64,000 nucleotides of DNA from Alkalicoccobacillus porphyridii (GTDB taxonomy: Bacteria > Bacillota > Bacilli > Bacillales > Bacillaceae_D). Positions 1 to 8,217 of the stretch are shown piece after piece. Where the stretch lies: the NCBI RefSeq assembly GCF_007293315.1, contig NZ_VLXZ01000008.1:124001-188000 (forward strand), written 5' to 3'. Within the stretch, counting starts at the first letter, position 1. Every line of letters begins with the position of its first letter. A program made the position numbers and the translations under genes. A model generated the notes under the pieces. The model was given only the letters and a program-made list of their open reading frames with translations, ran no database searches and was not told where the DNA came from.

Positions 1-9
1 GAGCTACTA

Positions 10-765
10 ATGAAAAAATGGACAGGTTTAATTGGTCTTGGTTTTCTATTGGCAGGCTGTGGAAGTGCAAATGAGGAAGCAACCGATATTCATATCATGG
101 CAGCGGCAAGCCTCACGGATGCGCTTGGGGAAATTAAAGAGCACTATGAGCAAGAGCATCAAGTGAATTTAGTTATTAACTATGGCTCGTCGGGAAAATT
201 GAGAGAGCAAATTAGCCAAGGTGCACCAGCTGACATCTTTTTATCTGCATCTTTGTCGGATATGGAAACGCTAGAGGCAGATGGGGAAGTGAGTGAATCA
301 GTTCATGCCCTGAAAAACCAATTGGTGATGATCTCTACTCCTGAAGCGGCAGAAGGGCTGAGCGAATGGCAGGACATTACAAACGATGATATACAGGGAA
401 TCGCCATGGGCCAGCCTGATAGTGTTCCAGCTGGCAGATACTCACTTGAAGCATTAGAGAATCAAGGCATTTGGGAAGAGATCCAGGATAGGGTTGTTTA
501 CGGGACGGATGTACGTCAGGTTTTGACCTATGTTGAGACGGGAAATACGGATGTTGGATTAGTATATCAAACAGACGCTCTTTCGTCGGATCAAATAGAG
601 ATTATTGATACCGCCCCTGAACAATCTCATGAACCTATTATTTATCCTATTGGACTATTAACAAATGCTGAAGAAAACGAGTCAGCTGAAGCATTCTATC
701 AATATTTACAAACAGAGGACGCGCAAACGGTTTTTGAAGCGTACGGGTTTGAGCGGGGAGAGTAG
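10..765 (+). CDS. modA: Molybdate ABC transporter substrate-binding lipoprotein ModA
   Basis: Extracellular binding protein that captures molybdate (or tungstate) and delivers it to the ModB permease. The N-terminus is a lipoprotein signal with lipobox LAGC, giving lipid attachment at Cys17. Family hallmarks are visible in order: AAASLTDAL near residue 31, NYGSSGKLREQ near 57 and GAPADIF near 75, the oxyanion-contacting segments of the ModA fold. Length (251 aa) is normal. The ATG lies only nine bases inside the window, so its ribosome binding site and promoter cannot be judged. modB follows one base after the stop codon, so the two are translationally coupled. Assignment is secure; the exact oxyanion is inferred from family. 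Confidence 0.93.
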   Translation: MKKWTGLIGLGFLLAGCGSANEEATDIHIMAAASLTDALGEIKEHYEQEHQVNLVINYGSSGKLREQISQGAPADIFLSASLSDMETLEADGEVSESVHALKNQLVMISTPEAAEGLSEWQDITNDDIQGIAMGQPDSVPAGRYSLEALENQGIWEEIQDRVVYGTDVRQVLTYVETGNTDVGLVYQTDALSSDQIEIIDTAPEQSHEPIIYPIGLLTNAEENESAEAFYQYLQTEDAQTVFEAYGFERGE

Positions 766-766
766 G

Positions 767-1420
767 ATGGAATTTTGGACACCCATATTTGTTTCTTTAC
801 GAGTTGTAGCCCTAGCAAGTGTCTTAGCGTTTATTCTTGCGATCATCGCGGCGTGGTTCTTAAAGAAAAGGAGATTTAAAGGAAAGATATTTATTGAAAC
901 CTTTTTGATGCTGCCATTAGTTTTGCCTCCAACTGTGATCGGTTTTGGACTGTTGGTGATGTTTGGGAGAAGAAGTGTCGTTGGGCAGTGGTTTGAGGTG
1001 TTATTTAATCAGCCGATTGTCTTTACATATATAGCTGCTGTTTTGGCGGCCTCTGTTGTCGCCTTTCCCTTAATCTATCAGATGCTAGTGAATGGCTTTG
1101 AACATGTTGATAATGATTTGGAAGCAGCAGCCAGACAAATGGGTGCTTCTGAAAAGCAAGTATTTTGGCATGTGACGCTCCCGCTTTCTTGGCGTACCTT
1201 AATTACAGGCTATATGCTAGGCTTTGCCCGAGCATTAGGAGAATTCGGTGCCACGCTAATGTTTGCAGGTAGCATCGCAGGAGTCACCCAAACCATTCCA
1301 ACCAGCATTTATATCGCCGTCGAATCAGGAAATCAAGGCATGGCATATTATTGGGTCTTCTCCATCATTGTATTTTCCTTCGCCCTTTTAGCCGTTGTAC
1401 AACGCTTAAAAAAAGATTAA
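767..1420 (+). CDS. modB: Molybdate ABC transporter permease ModB
   Basis: Integral membrane permease of the molybdate importer, 217 aa with about five hydrophobic segments. The cytoplasmic EAA loop that docks the ATPase is visible near residue 118 (EAAARQMGAS, followed by the TLPLSW turn). An ATG 102 bases downstream of the first possible start is preferred: it follows the GCGGGGAGAG ribosome binding site that overlaps the modA stop, and the protein then begins with MEFWTPIFVSL, typical of ModB. No modC ATPase gene follows. The next gene is an unrelated oxidoreductase, so the ATPase must be encoded elsewhere or be shared. Confidence 0.92.
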   Translation: MEFWTPIFVSLRVVALASVLAFILAIIAAWFLKKRRFKGKIFIETFLMLPLVLPPTVIGFGLLVMFGRRSVVGQWFEVLFNQPIVFTYIAAVLAASVVAFPLIYQMLVNGFEHVDNDLEAAARQMGASEKQVFWHVTLPLSWRTLITGYMLGFARALGEFGATLMFAGSIAGVTQTIPTSIYIAVESGNQGMAYYWVFSIIVFSFALLAVVQRLKKD

Positions 1421-1653
1421 TGTCAGAAATCTGAGGCATGCTAATTTATTTTTTTATCCATGAGTTAGTTTTCTTTTTAAATGTAATACTAACGGTTACA
1501 ATCAGAGGTGTGAATCCGTCGCTGAATAAATTGTTGCAATGGAGAATGTGCTAGCAGAAATGACACTTGAAGATGTATTGACTAGTTTACCGGAAAAGTC
1601 TAAGTAACTCTCTTTTTCCTAAAGAATATCATTCAAAATTTGGAGGGATTAGC
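1421..1653. other. Intergenic stretch with a possible gene remnant
   Basis: This AT-rich interval holds no full gene. A 22-codon reading frame at 1539-1607 (starts MENVLAEMTLEDVL, ends PEKSK before TAA) looks protein-like but has no good ribosome binding site, so it may be the tail of a decayed gene where modC might be expected. It does not resemble an ATPase, so this is only a weak inference. No clear terminator for modAB is visible. Confidence 0.3.
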
Positions 1654-2295
1654 ATGAACGTAGCTGTGATTGGAGCAACAGGTAAAGCAGGTCAACTTAT
1701 CGTAACGGAATTAAAAGAACGAGGACACGAGGTGACGGCAATTGTACGCCAAGCCTCTAAACTTACAGAACCAAATATAAACGTTATAGAAAAAGATGCC
1801 ATAGACATTCAAACGGAGGACATCGACCCATTTGATGTAGTAGTAAACGCCATTGGCTTCCCACCTGAACATTCGGATAAGCATGTTACCTTTGGTCGGT
1901 TATTAATTGATTTATTTGCAGAAGTGAAAACAGCAAGACTGATTGTCGTAGGAGGAGCAGGCAGTTTATATGTGGATAAAGAACACACTACTCAACTCAT
2001 AGATACACCTGATTTTCCGGAGATATTTAAGCCAGTTGCTGATGGATCTAGATTAAATCTGGCTGACCTTAGGGAAGTACAATCGTTTGATTGGACAATG
2101 ATTAGCCCGGCTGCTGATTTTCGAGCAGATGGAGCTCGGACAGGCACCTATACAAAGGGCGGGGAAGAACTACTGCTTAACAAGTCTGGAAACAGCTATA
2201 TTAGCTATGCGGATTATGCCATTGCGGTAGCTGATGAGGTGGAATCTGGCTCTGTAATAAATGGTCGCTTTACAGTCGTCGGAGAAGAGGCATAA
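1654..2295 (+). CDS. NAD(P)-binding atypical short-chain dehydrogenase (NmrA/YwnB-like)
   Basis: Rossmann-fold protein of 213 aa in the atypical SDR family, resembling Bacillus subtilis YwnB and biliverdin-reductase/NmrA-like proteins. The dinucleotide motif GATGKAGQL is at residues 7-15. An AIVRQASKL segment after beta-strand 2 is consistent with NADP phosphate binding. The catalytic YxxxK of classical SDRs is absent, so the enzyme may be a redox sensor or act on small quinone-like substrates; the substrate is unknown. The start is supported by TTTGGAGGGATTAGC before the ATG. It is monocistronic and shares a bidirectional terminator with the convergent exporter gene. Confidence 0.8.
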   Translation: MNVAVIGATGKAGQLIVTELKERGHEVTAIVRQASKLTEPNINVIEKDAIDIQTEDIDPFDVVVNAIGFPPEHSDKHVTFGRLLIDLFAEVKTARLIVVGGAGSLYVDKEHTTQLIDTPDFPEIFKPVADGSRLNLADLREVQSFDWTMISPAADFRADGARTGTYTKGGEELLLNKSGNSYISYADYAIAVADEVESGSVINGRFTVVGEEA

Positions 2296-2304
2296 AACAA
2301 AAAC

Positions 2305-2351
2305 AAAAGGACAAGAGGAAGGGTTAATGCACCCATTCATCTTGTCCTTTT
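2305..2351. terminator. Bidirectional intrinsic terminator
   Basis: An AAAAGGACAAG arm (2305-2315) pairs perfectly with CTTGTCCTTTT (2341-2351), and an inner GGGT/ACCC helix extends the hairpin. A and T tracts on either side let it serve both the rightward oxidoreductase gene and the leftward exporter gene. Confidence 0.85.
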
Positions 2352-2366
2352 TAGTGTTATCTAAAA

Positions 2367-3824
2367 TTATTTTACAGGTTCTTGCTTACTTCTTCTCACA
2401 AATAAAGCTAGAATCACCGCGGCACAGGCAAAGTAAAATCCAGTTGCAAAGCTCTGCTGTGATCCAACCGTTAAGGCTTCAACCGTTTGTTCAAGTGAAG
2501 GTTGACTTACCCCCGATAAATGGTTTTGCTGACCGTTCTCCATAATGGCAATAAATAGAGCCGCTCCAATCGCTCCAGATACTTGCATAAGCGTGTTGGC
2601 AATGGCTGTTCCATGAGGATAAAGCTTTGGCGGTAGCTGATTAAGTCCATTTGTTTGTGCTGGCATCATAATCATTGCAACAGAGATCATTAAAAAGGTG
2701 TGCTGAATAACAATGATCCAGATAGGGATTCCTGGTGTTGAAAAACGGTACGTAAACACCGTGATAGCGAGCAGTATAGTACCTGGGATCAAGATTGGAC
2801 GTGGTCCAACGGCATCAAATAATCTTCCCATAATCGGAGACATAGCCCCATTGATTAGCCCACCAGGTAGCATAACAAGACCAGTTGCTACAGCAGTAAA
2901 CAGTAAAGCACCCTGCATATAGATTGGCAATACAAGCATCATCGCAAACATGGTCATCATCACAAGCATCACAAGCAGAAGTCCGACTAAGAACATCGGG
3001 TAGCGGAAGACCCTAATATCAAGCATCGGTTTATCTAAACGTAACTGTCTCCAGCTGAATAACCCGAGTGAGACAAAACCTATGATTAGACAGGAGAATA
3101 CCACAGGGTCTGCAAAGCTGGCATCGCCTTTCCCGGCAGCACTAAATCCGTAAACAATTCCACCAAACCCGAGTGTGGAGAGAATAAAAGAAAAGACATC
3201 TAGGCGCGGTTTAGACACTTCTGTTACATTCTTTAAAATTCTAATTCCAAATAGTAAGGATAGGATTGCTATAGGCACTACAAAGTAAAATAACCAGCGC
3301 CATGAAAGGCTTTCTACAATCAATCCTGAAATCGTTGGACCAATGGCTGGAGCAAACATAATAACTAAACCAACCATACCCATTGCAGCTCCCCGGCGTT
3401 CAATCGGAATGACGGATAGGATGACATTCGTTAATAAGGGAATCATAATGGCAGTGGCAACAGCCTGCGTTAATCTTCCTATTAATAGAAACGTGAAAGA
3501 AGGACTAAATCCACAAATGATCGTTCCGACTGTAAATAAGGTCATAGCCGTAATAAACAGTTGTCTAGTCGTAAAGCGTTGCATGAAATAAGCTGAAATA
3601 GGGATTAAGGTTCCAATGATTAACATATATCCAGTGACCAACCACTGAACCGTGCTCGAGTTTACATTAAAATCAAGCATAATGGTATTTAAGGCTACAT
3701 TTAAGATGGTTTCATTAAGTATAGCTACAAATGCACCAGACAATAAGACGGCCATCAGTGGCACGACCTTTATTTCTGGCATGTCTTTTTTGGCGGCAAC
3801 TTCTTCAGTTGAACTAAGAGCCAT
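2367..3824 (-). CDS. DHA2-family MFS drug exporter (LmrB/EmrB/QacA-like)
   Basis: Proton-driven multidrug exporter of 485 aa with about 14 predicted membrane helices. The sequence shows the family features: the early NETILNVAL segment in helix 1, the TVQWLVTGYML segment in helix 2, the loop GRLTQAVATAIMIPLL and motif C-like AIGPTISGLIVE. It is closest in pattern to the Bacillus LmrB/Mdr group that exports lincosamides and other hydrophobic drugs; the actual substrates cannot be read from sequence. The start follows CAGGGGGAG. A TetR regulator gene is divergent, and two gene-proximal palindromes lie between them, so the pair is a standard repressor-exporter module. Confidence 0.88.
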   Translation of the reverse strand: MALSSTEEVAAKKDMPEIKVVPLMAVLLSGAFVAILNETILNVALNTIMLDFNVNSSTVQWLVTGYMLIIGTLIPISAYFMQRFTTRQLFITAMTLFTVGTIICGFSPSFTFLLIGRLTQAVATAIMIPLLTNVILSVIPIERRGAAMGMVGLVIMFAPAIGPTISGLIVESLSWRWLFYFVVPIAILSLLFGIRILKNVTEVSKPRLDVFSFILSTLGFGGIVYGFSAAGKGDASFADPVVFSCLIIGFVSLGLFSWRQLRLDKPMLDIRVFRYPMFLVGLLLVMLVMMTMFAMMLVLPIYMQGALLFTAVATGLVMLPGGLINGAMSPIMGRLFDAVGPRPILIPGTILLAITVFTYRFSTPGIPIWIIVIQHTFLMISVAMIMMPAQTNGLNQLPPKLYPHGTAIANTLMQVSGAIGAALFIAIMENGQQNHLSGVSQPSLEQTVEALTVGSQQSFATGFYFACAAVILALFVRRSKQEPVK

Positions 3825-3852
3825 ATATACTCCCCCTGTGTTCTCTAATTAC

Positions 3853-3911
3853 GAAACGCGAACGTTCACTAAAAGATAATATCACTCTCTTTAATGAAAC
3901 GCAATCGTTTC
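3853..3911. promoter_or_regulatory. Paired operator sites between exporter and TetR genes
   Basis: GAAACG-CAAT-CGTTTC at 3896-3911 is a perfect palindrome with 6-bp arms. GAAACG-CGAA-CGTTCA at 3853-3868 is an imperfect second copy. They are 43 bp apart, about four helical turns, and sit between the exporter and the divergent TetR gene, so they are the likely binding sites of that TetR. Confidence 0.65.
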
Positions 3912-4048
3912 GTATTTTGTGGGATTCACTAAGAACTGGTATGATAAATACATAATTGTATGTGTAACAGACCTGTTCTCATTATCAAAAATGGGGGAAC
4001 GCTTTCCGCAGGCAGGTATTGCTCTATTTCTACAAAAGGGGGATCCAT

Positions 4049-4702
4049 ATGAGTGAGATCACTGGAGATCAGGGGGAAAGTAAACGAGGCAGACCGATGG
4101 ATCCGACTCGGAATCAAGTTATTATTGAAACAACACTCGATTTACTTGCTCAGGTTGGCTATGATTCGTTGACGATAGAAGCCATTGCACAGCAAGCAAG
4201 AGTAGGAAAGGCTACGATTTACAGAAGATGGCCATCAAAGGTAGAGCTAGTGATAGAAGCGATTTCTTCGATCAGTCCATTTGAATCTTTAGTAGAAAAA
4301 GTGAGAAAGAGTCAAAGCTTACGTCAGCAGCTAATAGACTTATTATGTCTTTGCTCCCAAGAAGAACACGAAGTTTACCAACAGGCAATGACAGCCATTG
4401 GTTCTGTGTTACCGCACAACAAGGATTTAGAGCTAGCCCTTCACAATAACTTTTATGAAAAAATTCGAGCAGCGATAGCTACAATTATTACCCCTTTTCT
4501 GCTTCCCAATCATGAATTGCAAGCGGAAAGATTGGACCTGTTAGCTGATGTAGGACCGGCGTTACTCATCTATCGCTCGTTCTTAGTTAGAAAATCCTTT
4601 GATATAGCCTATATTACAAGAATCGTTGATCATTTAATTCTTCCGATGCTTCAACACGATATCATCTCAAATCATGATCAAGCTCAACATGTCTCAAAAT
4701 GA
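4049..4702 (+). CDS. TetR/AcrR-family regulator of the adjacent exporter
   Basis: One-component repressor of 217 aa. The N-terminal helix-turn-helix is clear: a TIEAIAQQARVGKATIYRRW segment around residues 40-60, typical of TetR proteins, preceded by a charged GRPMDPTRN tail. The C-terminal ligand domain resembles the TetR_C group found with MFS exporters. The ATG at 4049 is chosen over one 30 bases upstream because AAAGGGGGA stands just before it. Divergence from the exporter and the palindromes in between suggest drug-responsive repression of both genes. The 3' end overlaps a 10-bp inverted repeat (4677-4720) that may act as a weak terminator. Confidence 0.87.
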   Translation: MSEITGDQGESKRGRPMDPTRNQVIIETTLDLLAQVGYDSLTIEAIAQQARVGKATIYRRWPSKVELVIEAISSISPFESLVEKVRKSQSLRQQLIDLLCLCSQEEHEVYQQAMTAIGSVLPHNKDLELALHNNFYEKIRAAIATIITPFLLPNHELQAERLDLLADVGPALLIYRSFLVRKSFDIAYITRIVDHLILPMLQHDIISNHDQAQHVSK

Positions 4703-4742
4703 TTAGTTGGTGAGCTTGATTTTGCGTTAGAAGGAGATATGT

Positions 4743-5246
4743 ATGTACCTTGAAAAGATTAGTCAAAGTAACAGAATAGAAGTCGTCTCTTTTTTTGAAA
4801 AACAATGGGGCACTGATGAAATGGTTATTTCCAGCGGAGTATATCACTGCGCAACACTTAATGGATTTGTCTATAAAGTAGATTCTGCAAAGGTTATTGG
4901 GCTCATTACCTATGTTCAAAAAGGTGAGCACTGTGAAATCATCTCGTTAGATAGCATAAAAGAGAATCAAGGCATAGGGTCAAAACTTTTAGAAGCCGTT
5001 GAGAACATAGCTAAAGAGAAAGCTTGTGCAAGCATACAACTTGTAACAACGAATGATAACCTGGACGCTCTACGTTTTTATCAAAAAAGAGGGTACAGGT
5101 TAAAAGCAATCCTATCAGATGCAGTAACTAGAGCCAGGAAGCAGAAGCCTACGATACCTTATATCGGGAATGGTGGCATTCCGTTAATAGATGAACTTCT
5201 TTTAATAAAAACGTTAAACGATGGTGATCTCCTTGAAACAAAATAA
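4743..5246 (+). CDS. GNAT-family N-acetyltransferase
   Basis: Acetyl-CoA dependent N-acetyltransferase of 167 aa; the substrate is unknown. The acetyl-CoA binding motif A is visible as IKENQGIGSKLLEAVENIA around residues 80-98, and the C-terminal NLDALRFYQKRGYRL segment is the usual motif B. A GAAGGAGAT ribosome binding site precedes the start. It is the first gene of a compact rightward cluster (acetyltransferase, methyltransferase, second acetyltransferase, hydrolase) in which reading frames overlap, suggesting one transcript. It overlaps the next gene by 26 bases. Confidence 0.8.
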   Translation: MYLEKISQSNRIEVVSFFEKQWGTDEMVISSGVYHCATLNGFVYKVDSAKVIGLITYVQKGEHCEIISLDSIKENQGIGSKLLEAVENIAKEKACASIQLVTTNDNLDALRFYQKRGYRLKAILSDAVTRARKQKPTIPYIGNGGIPLIDELLLIKTLNDGDLLETK

Positions 5247-5982
5247 GTATGATGATGAAGATTTTTTTCGTGCATACGAGAATATGCCAAGATCTGTCCA
5301 TGGGTTAACAGCGGCAGGTGAATGGCATGTTTTACAAAAGCACGTGCCTAACCTTAAAGGTAAACGAGTCCTGGATCTAGGCTGTGGATTTGGTTGGCAC
5401 TGCAGATATGCAGTGGGAAAAGGTGCAGCACAAGTAACAGGTATCGACATCTCTAACAACATGCTTGAAAAGGCAAAAACCCTTCATTCGAATCCTTCTA
5501 TTACATATATACAGCGACCGATTGAAGAGGCGAAATTCGCCAGCAACTCCTTTGATGTGGTGATTAGCTCACTTGCTTTTCATTATGTAAAGGCTTACCG
5601 GGAAACCATTCAGCGAATATATCAATGGTTAAGCAATGGGGGCACCTTGCTATTTACAGTGGAACACCCTATTTTTACAGCAAGGGAAGAGCAGGATTGG
5701 ATCATTGATGAACAAGGTACACGCTCCTATTGGCCGATCGATGATTATCAACAAGAGGGGAAAAGAATAACGAGTTTTCTTACAAAGGATGTAGTGAAAT
5801 ATCACCGCACCATTTCCACCTACACCAACGAGTTAATTCGAGCGGGATTTGTACTTCAAGCAATTGAAGAGCCTAAACCAACCAAGGAAGCACTACAGCA
5901 ATCCGAGGAAATGAAGGATGAATTACGTAGACCTATGTTTCTCATGATGTCAGCTAAAAAACAAGAGGAGGAGCGGCATTGA
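5221..5982 (+). CDS. Class I SAM-dependent methyltransferase
   Basis: Methyltransferase of 253 aa with the SAM-binding motif I VLDLGCGFGWH near residues 50-60, the acidic residue that binds the ribose in VTGIDIS near 75, and a motif IV region FDVVISSLAFHY near 118. The fold matches the UbiE/Methyltransf_11 group acting on small molecules; the substrate is not identifiable. The start lies inside the upstream acetyltransferase gene; a TTG 12 bases later is a possible alternative. Translational coupling with both neighbours is likely. Confidence 0.82.
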   Translation: MVISLKQNKYDDEDFFRAYENMPRSVHGLTAAGEWHVLQKHVPNLKGKRVLDLGCGFGWHCRYAVGKGAAQVTGIDISNNMLEKAKTLHSNPSITYIQRPIEEAKFASNSFDVVISSLAFHYVKAYRETIQRIYQWLSNGGTLLFTVEHPIFTAREEQDWIIDEQGTRSYWPIDDYQQEGKRITSFLTKDVVKYHRTISTYTNELIRAGFVLQAIEEPKPTKEALQQSEEMKDELRRPMFLMMSAKKQEEERH

Positions 5983-6506
5983 ACGTGTATCTGTCAAAAC
6001 TAAGTGAAGGTGACGCAGAAGAGCTATTCCAGTTTGAATCTATCAATCGAGCTTTTTTTGAACAAATGATTCCAAGTCGTGGCGACCTCTACTATGAATA
6101 CGAAACTTTCTATTCCTATCATTTGCAACTACTAGAAGAACAAAAAAATGAACAATGCTTGTTTTATTTAATGAGAAATACAGACTCACATATTGTAGGA
6201 AGAGTAAATTTAATTGATCTAGATGAAGAGGGCATGATGTCCATAGGCTATCGAATTGGTGAATTATTTATAGGCAAAGGTATGGCCACAGAGGCTGTAA
6301 GACTGATCATAGAAAAAGCAGCAGCACATCCAAAAGTAAAACGAATATCTGGAAAAACGACCGAAAACAATATTCCATCTCAAAAGGTGTTAGAGCGAAA
6401 TGGATTTATTCTCACCGCGGCAGATGAGGATAATTTTTATACTAATGACAGAGGGGAATCCTTTCGTTTTGTTCAGTACATATTGGATGTGGAGGGACAT
6501 AAATGA
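5979..6506 (+). CDS. GNAT acetyltransferase of the RimJ/RimL type
   Basis: Acetyltransferase of 175 aa. The motif GYRIGELFIGKGMATEAV near residues 88-105 and the terminal NNIPSQKVLERNGF segment are typical of RimJ/RimL-like enzymes that acetylate protein N-termini or small molecules. It begins with TTG, placed by the strong AGAGGAGGAG just upstream, and overlaps the preceding stop as TTGA. It also overlaps the next gene as ATGA. The chain of 1-4 base overlaps argues for an operon. Confidence 0.8.
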   Translation: MNVYLSKLSEGDAEELFQFESINRAFFEQMIPSRGDLYYEYETFYSYHLQLLEEQKNEQCLFYLMRNTDSHIVGRVNLIDLDEEGMMSIGYRIGELFIGKGMATEAVRLIIEKAAAHPKVKRISGKTTENNIPSQKVLERNGFILTAADEDNFYTNDRGESFRFVQYILDVEGHK

Positions 6507-7054
6507 GTCAGGCACTGGTAGTCATTGATGTCCAAAAGGCGTTTGAACACCCTTCATGGGGAAAAAGAAATAACCCTCAAGCAGAAGAGAATATAAAACA
6601 AGTGATAGCTAGGTGGCGTGCCTTAAATTTTTCCTTTCTTCACATACAACATGTTTCCGATAATCCTACCTCACTTTTTTATAAAGAGTCAGAGCTGGTA
6701 GATTTTAAAGAAGCAGCAAAACCTCTGAGTCATGAACCTATTTTTCAAAAGTAGGTGAACAGCGCCTTTATTGGAACAGAGCTTGAACCGTATCTTCGCA
6801 GCCACGGGATTGAAAATCTAGTCATCGTTGGACTTACAACCCCGCATTGTGTCTCAACCAGCACTAGAATGAGCGGAAACCTTGGCTTTGAAACAATTCT
6901 CCTTTCCGATGCCACAGCTTGCTTCGAATTAACTGATCAACACGGGGTAGTGTACGACGCTGAAACCATTCACAATACCTCACTTGCAACATTACATCAT
7001 GAATTTGCTGAAGTGATGACAACAAAAGAGCTTTTGGGTAGAACTGACCGATAG
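6503..7054 (+). pseudogene. Cysteine hydrolase (isochorismatase family) interrupted by in-frame TAG
   Basis: Together the two halves form a normal isochorismatase-like cysteine hydrolase of about 183 residues. The catalytic Asp is in VVIDVQKAF near residue 9, the Lys is in IFQK just before the break, and the nucleophile Cys is in LTTPHCVSTS in the second half. A TAG at 6752-6754 separates FQK from VNSAFIGTEL without any frame change, and conservation continues immediately after it. The triad is therefore split across the stop. A GTG directly follows the TAG, but no separate ribosome binding site is visible, and neither half would carry all catalytic residues. The gene is either a recent pseudogene, a read-through product or a base-call error. 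Confidence 0.8.
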
Positions 7055-7071
7055 AGCGGTTGTTAGCGGGG

Positions 7072-7156
7072 ACATAGCAACTAGGAAGATACATCGCCCC
7101 AGAGGAAAAAACATCGGAAACAAGGCAGATTCATCGCCTGGGCAACAAAACACACG
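7072..7156. repeat. Short intergenic array with ~20-bp period
   Basis: ACATAG/ACATCG/ACATCG/TCATCG start at about 7072, 7091, 7111 and 7131, i.e. every 19-20 bases, with purine-rich tails that differ from unit to unit. It lies between the broken hydrolase gene and the etfA terminator and is best seen as a degenerate non-coding repeat of the kind found larger at 25252, 35097, 35401 and 52249. Confidence 0.5.
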
Positions 7157-7175
7157 CAACCAATTACCCAGCACT

Positions 7176-7220
7176 AAAAAAAGCGCCACCCCCACATCAT
7201 GAAGGGGTAACGCTTTTTTT
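7176..7220. terminator. Bidirectional terminator after etfA
   Basis: AAAAAAAGCG (7176-7185) pairs with CGCTTTTTTT (7211-7220), with an inner ACCCC/AGGGGT helix. It overlaps the etfA stop codon and can also stop rightward transcription from the hydrolase cluster. Confidence 0.85.
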
Positions 7221-8202
7221 ATGCTTTTGCAGCTATGGCTGCCCTGAACTCTTCTGTGAGCAATGGAACGATTTCGAATAAGTCACCGACAATGCCGTAG
7301 TCAGCGATTTTAAAGATAGGAGCTTCAGGATCTTTGTTGATCGCAATGATGAGCTTGGATTGGCTCATACCGGCGACGTGTTGAATGGCGCCGCTGATTC
7401 CGCAGGCAATGTAAACTTCAGGGGTGACCACTTTTCCCGTTTGGCCGATTTGCATGGCATAATCGCAATACTCTGCGTCGCAGGCTCCTCGGGAAGCACC
7501 AACGGCTCCGCCTAGCACATCTGCAAGTTCTTCTAGTGGTTTAAAGCCTTCCGTTCCTTTGACGCCGCGGCCACCAGCTATGACAACGTTGGCTTCTGCG
7601 AGGTCGATCGTTCCTGTTGATTTTTGAACAACATTCCGGATGGTTGTGCGCAGAGAATCTGGTTTTGGATAAGCAAGATCTACTCGTTCCGCATCACTTT
7701 CCGAGACCTCAGCTGCGGGTATGTTATTAGGTCGAATGGTTACAACCCACGGTGTACTGCGAAATACTTTATGCTCAGAGGCTTTACCGGCATAAATAGG
7801 ACGGGTAAACACAAATTCATCTCCAGCTTTTTCAATAGCGGTTACGTCAGAGATTTGTCCGGCATCAAGCCTGGAAGAAATGATCGGAGACAGGTCACGT
7901 CCTATTGCTGTGTGACCCAAATATACTCCTTCAGAACCTGACTCTTTAATAATGTGCATGACCGCCGCGGCATATGACTCAGGATTATAATCTCGCAAGT
8001 CTTCATGGTCCATCACATAAAGGGTTTCCGCGCCGCATTTCGCTAAATTATGTGCCGCTTGATCTAACTCAAATCCAATCAAAGCGACATGAATCTGGGT
8101 TTCTTCAGAGGTTGATTGCTTTGCGGCTTGAATGGCTTCATAGGTCACCTGACGAATGCTCTGATCGCGGTACTCGGCAATAACTAATATACTTGCACTC
8201 AT
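7219..8202 (-). CDS. etfA: Electron transfer flavoprotein alpha subunit
   Basis: Alpha subunit (327 aa) of the ETF heterodimer that accepts electrons from acyl-CoA dehydrogenase. The C-terminal FAD domain is evident: GGAVGASRGACD around residue 235, IGQTGKVVTPEVYIACGISG around 255-275, and the terminal IADYGIVGDLFEIVP stretch. It follows etfB by 15 bases and is the last gene of a leftward fadR-etfB-etfA operon, matching the gene order recalled from the Bacillus lcfA-fadR-fadB-etfB-etfA operon with lcfA moved to the divergent unit. Expression is expected to be repressed by FadR in the absence of long-chain acyl-CoA. Confidence 0.95.
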   Translation of the reverse strand: MSASILVIAEYRDQSIRQVTYEAIQAAKQSTSEETQIHVALIGFELDQAAHNLAKCGAETLYVMDHEDLRDYNPESYAAAVMHIIKESGSEGVYLGHTAIGRDLSPIISSRLDAGQISDVTAIEKAGDEFVFTRPIYAGKASEHKVFRSTPWVVTIRPNNIPAAEVSESDAERVDLAYPKPDSLRTTIRNVVQKSTGTIDLAEANVVIAGGRGVKGTEGFKPLEELADVLGGAVGASRGACDAEYCDYAMQIGQTGKVVTPEVYIACGISGAIQHVAGMSQSKLIIAINKDPEAPIFKIADYGIVGDLFEIVPLLTEEFRAAIAAKA

Positions 8203-8217
8203 GAATTCATCTCCTCC

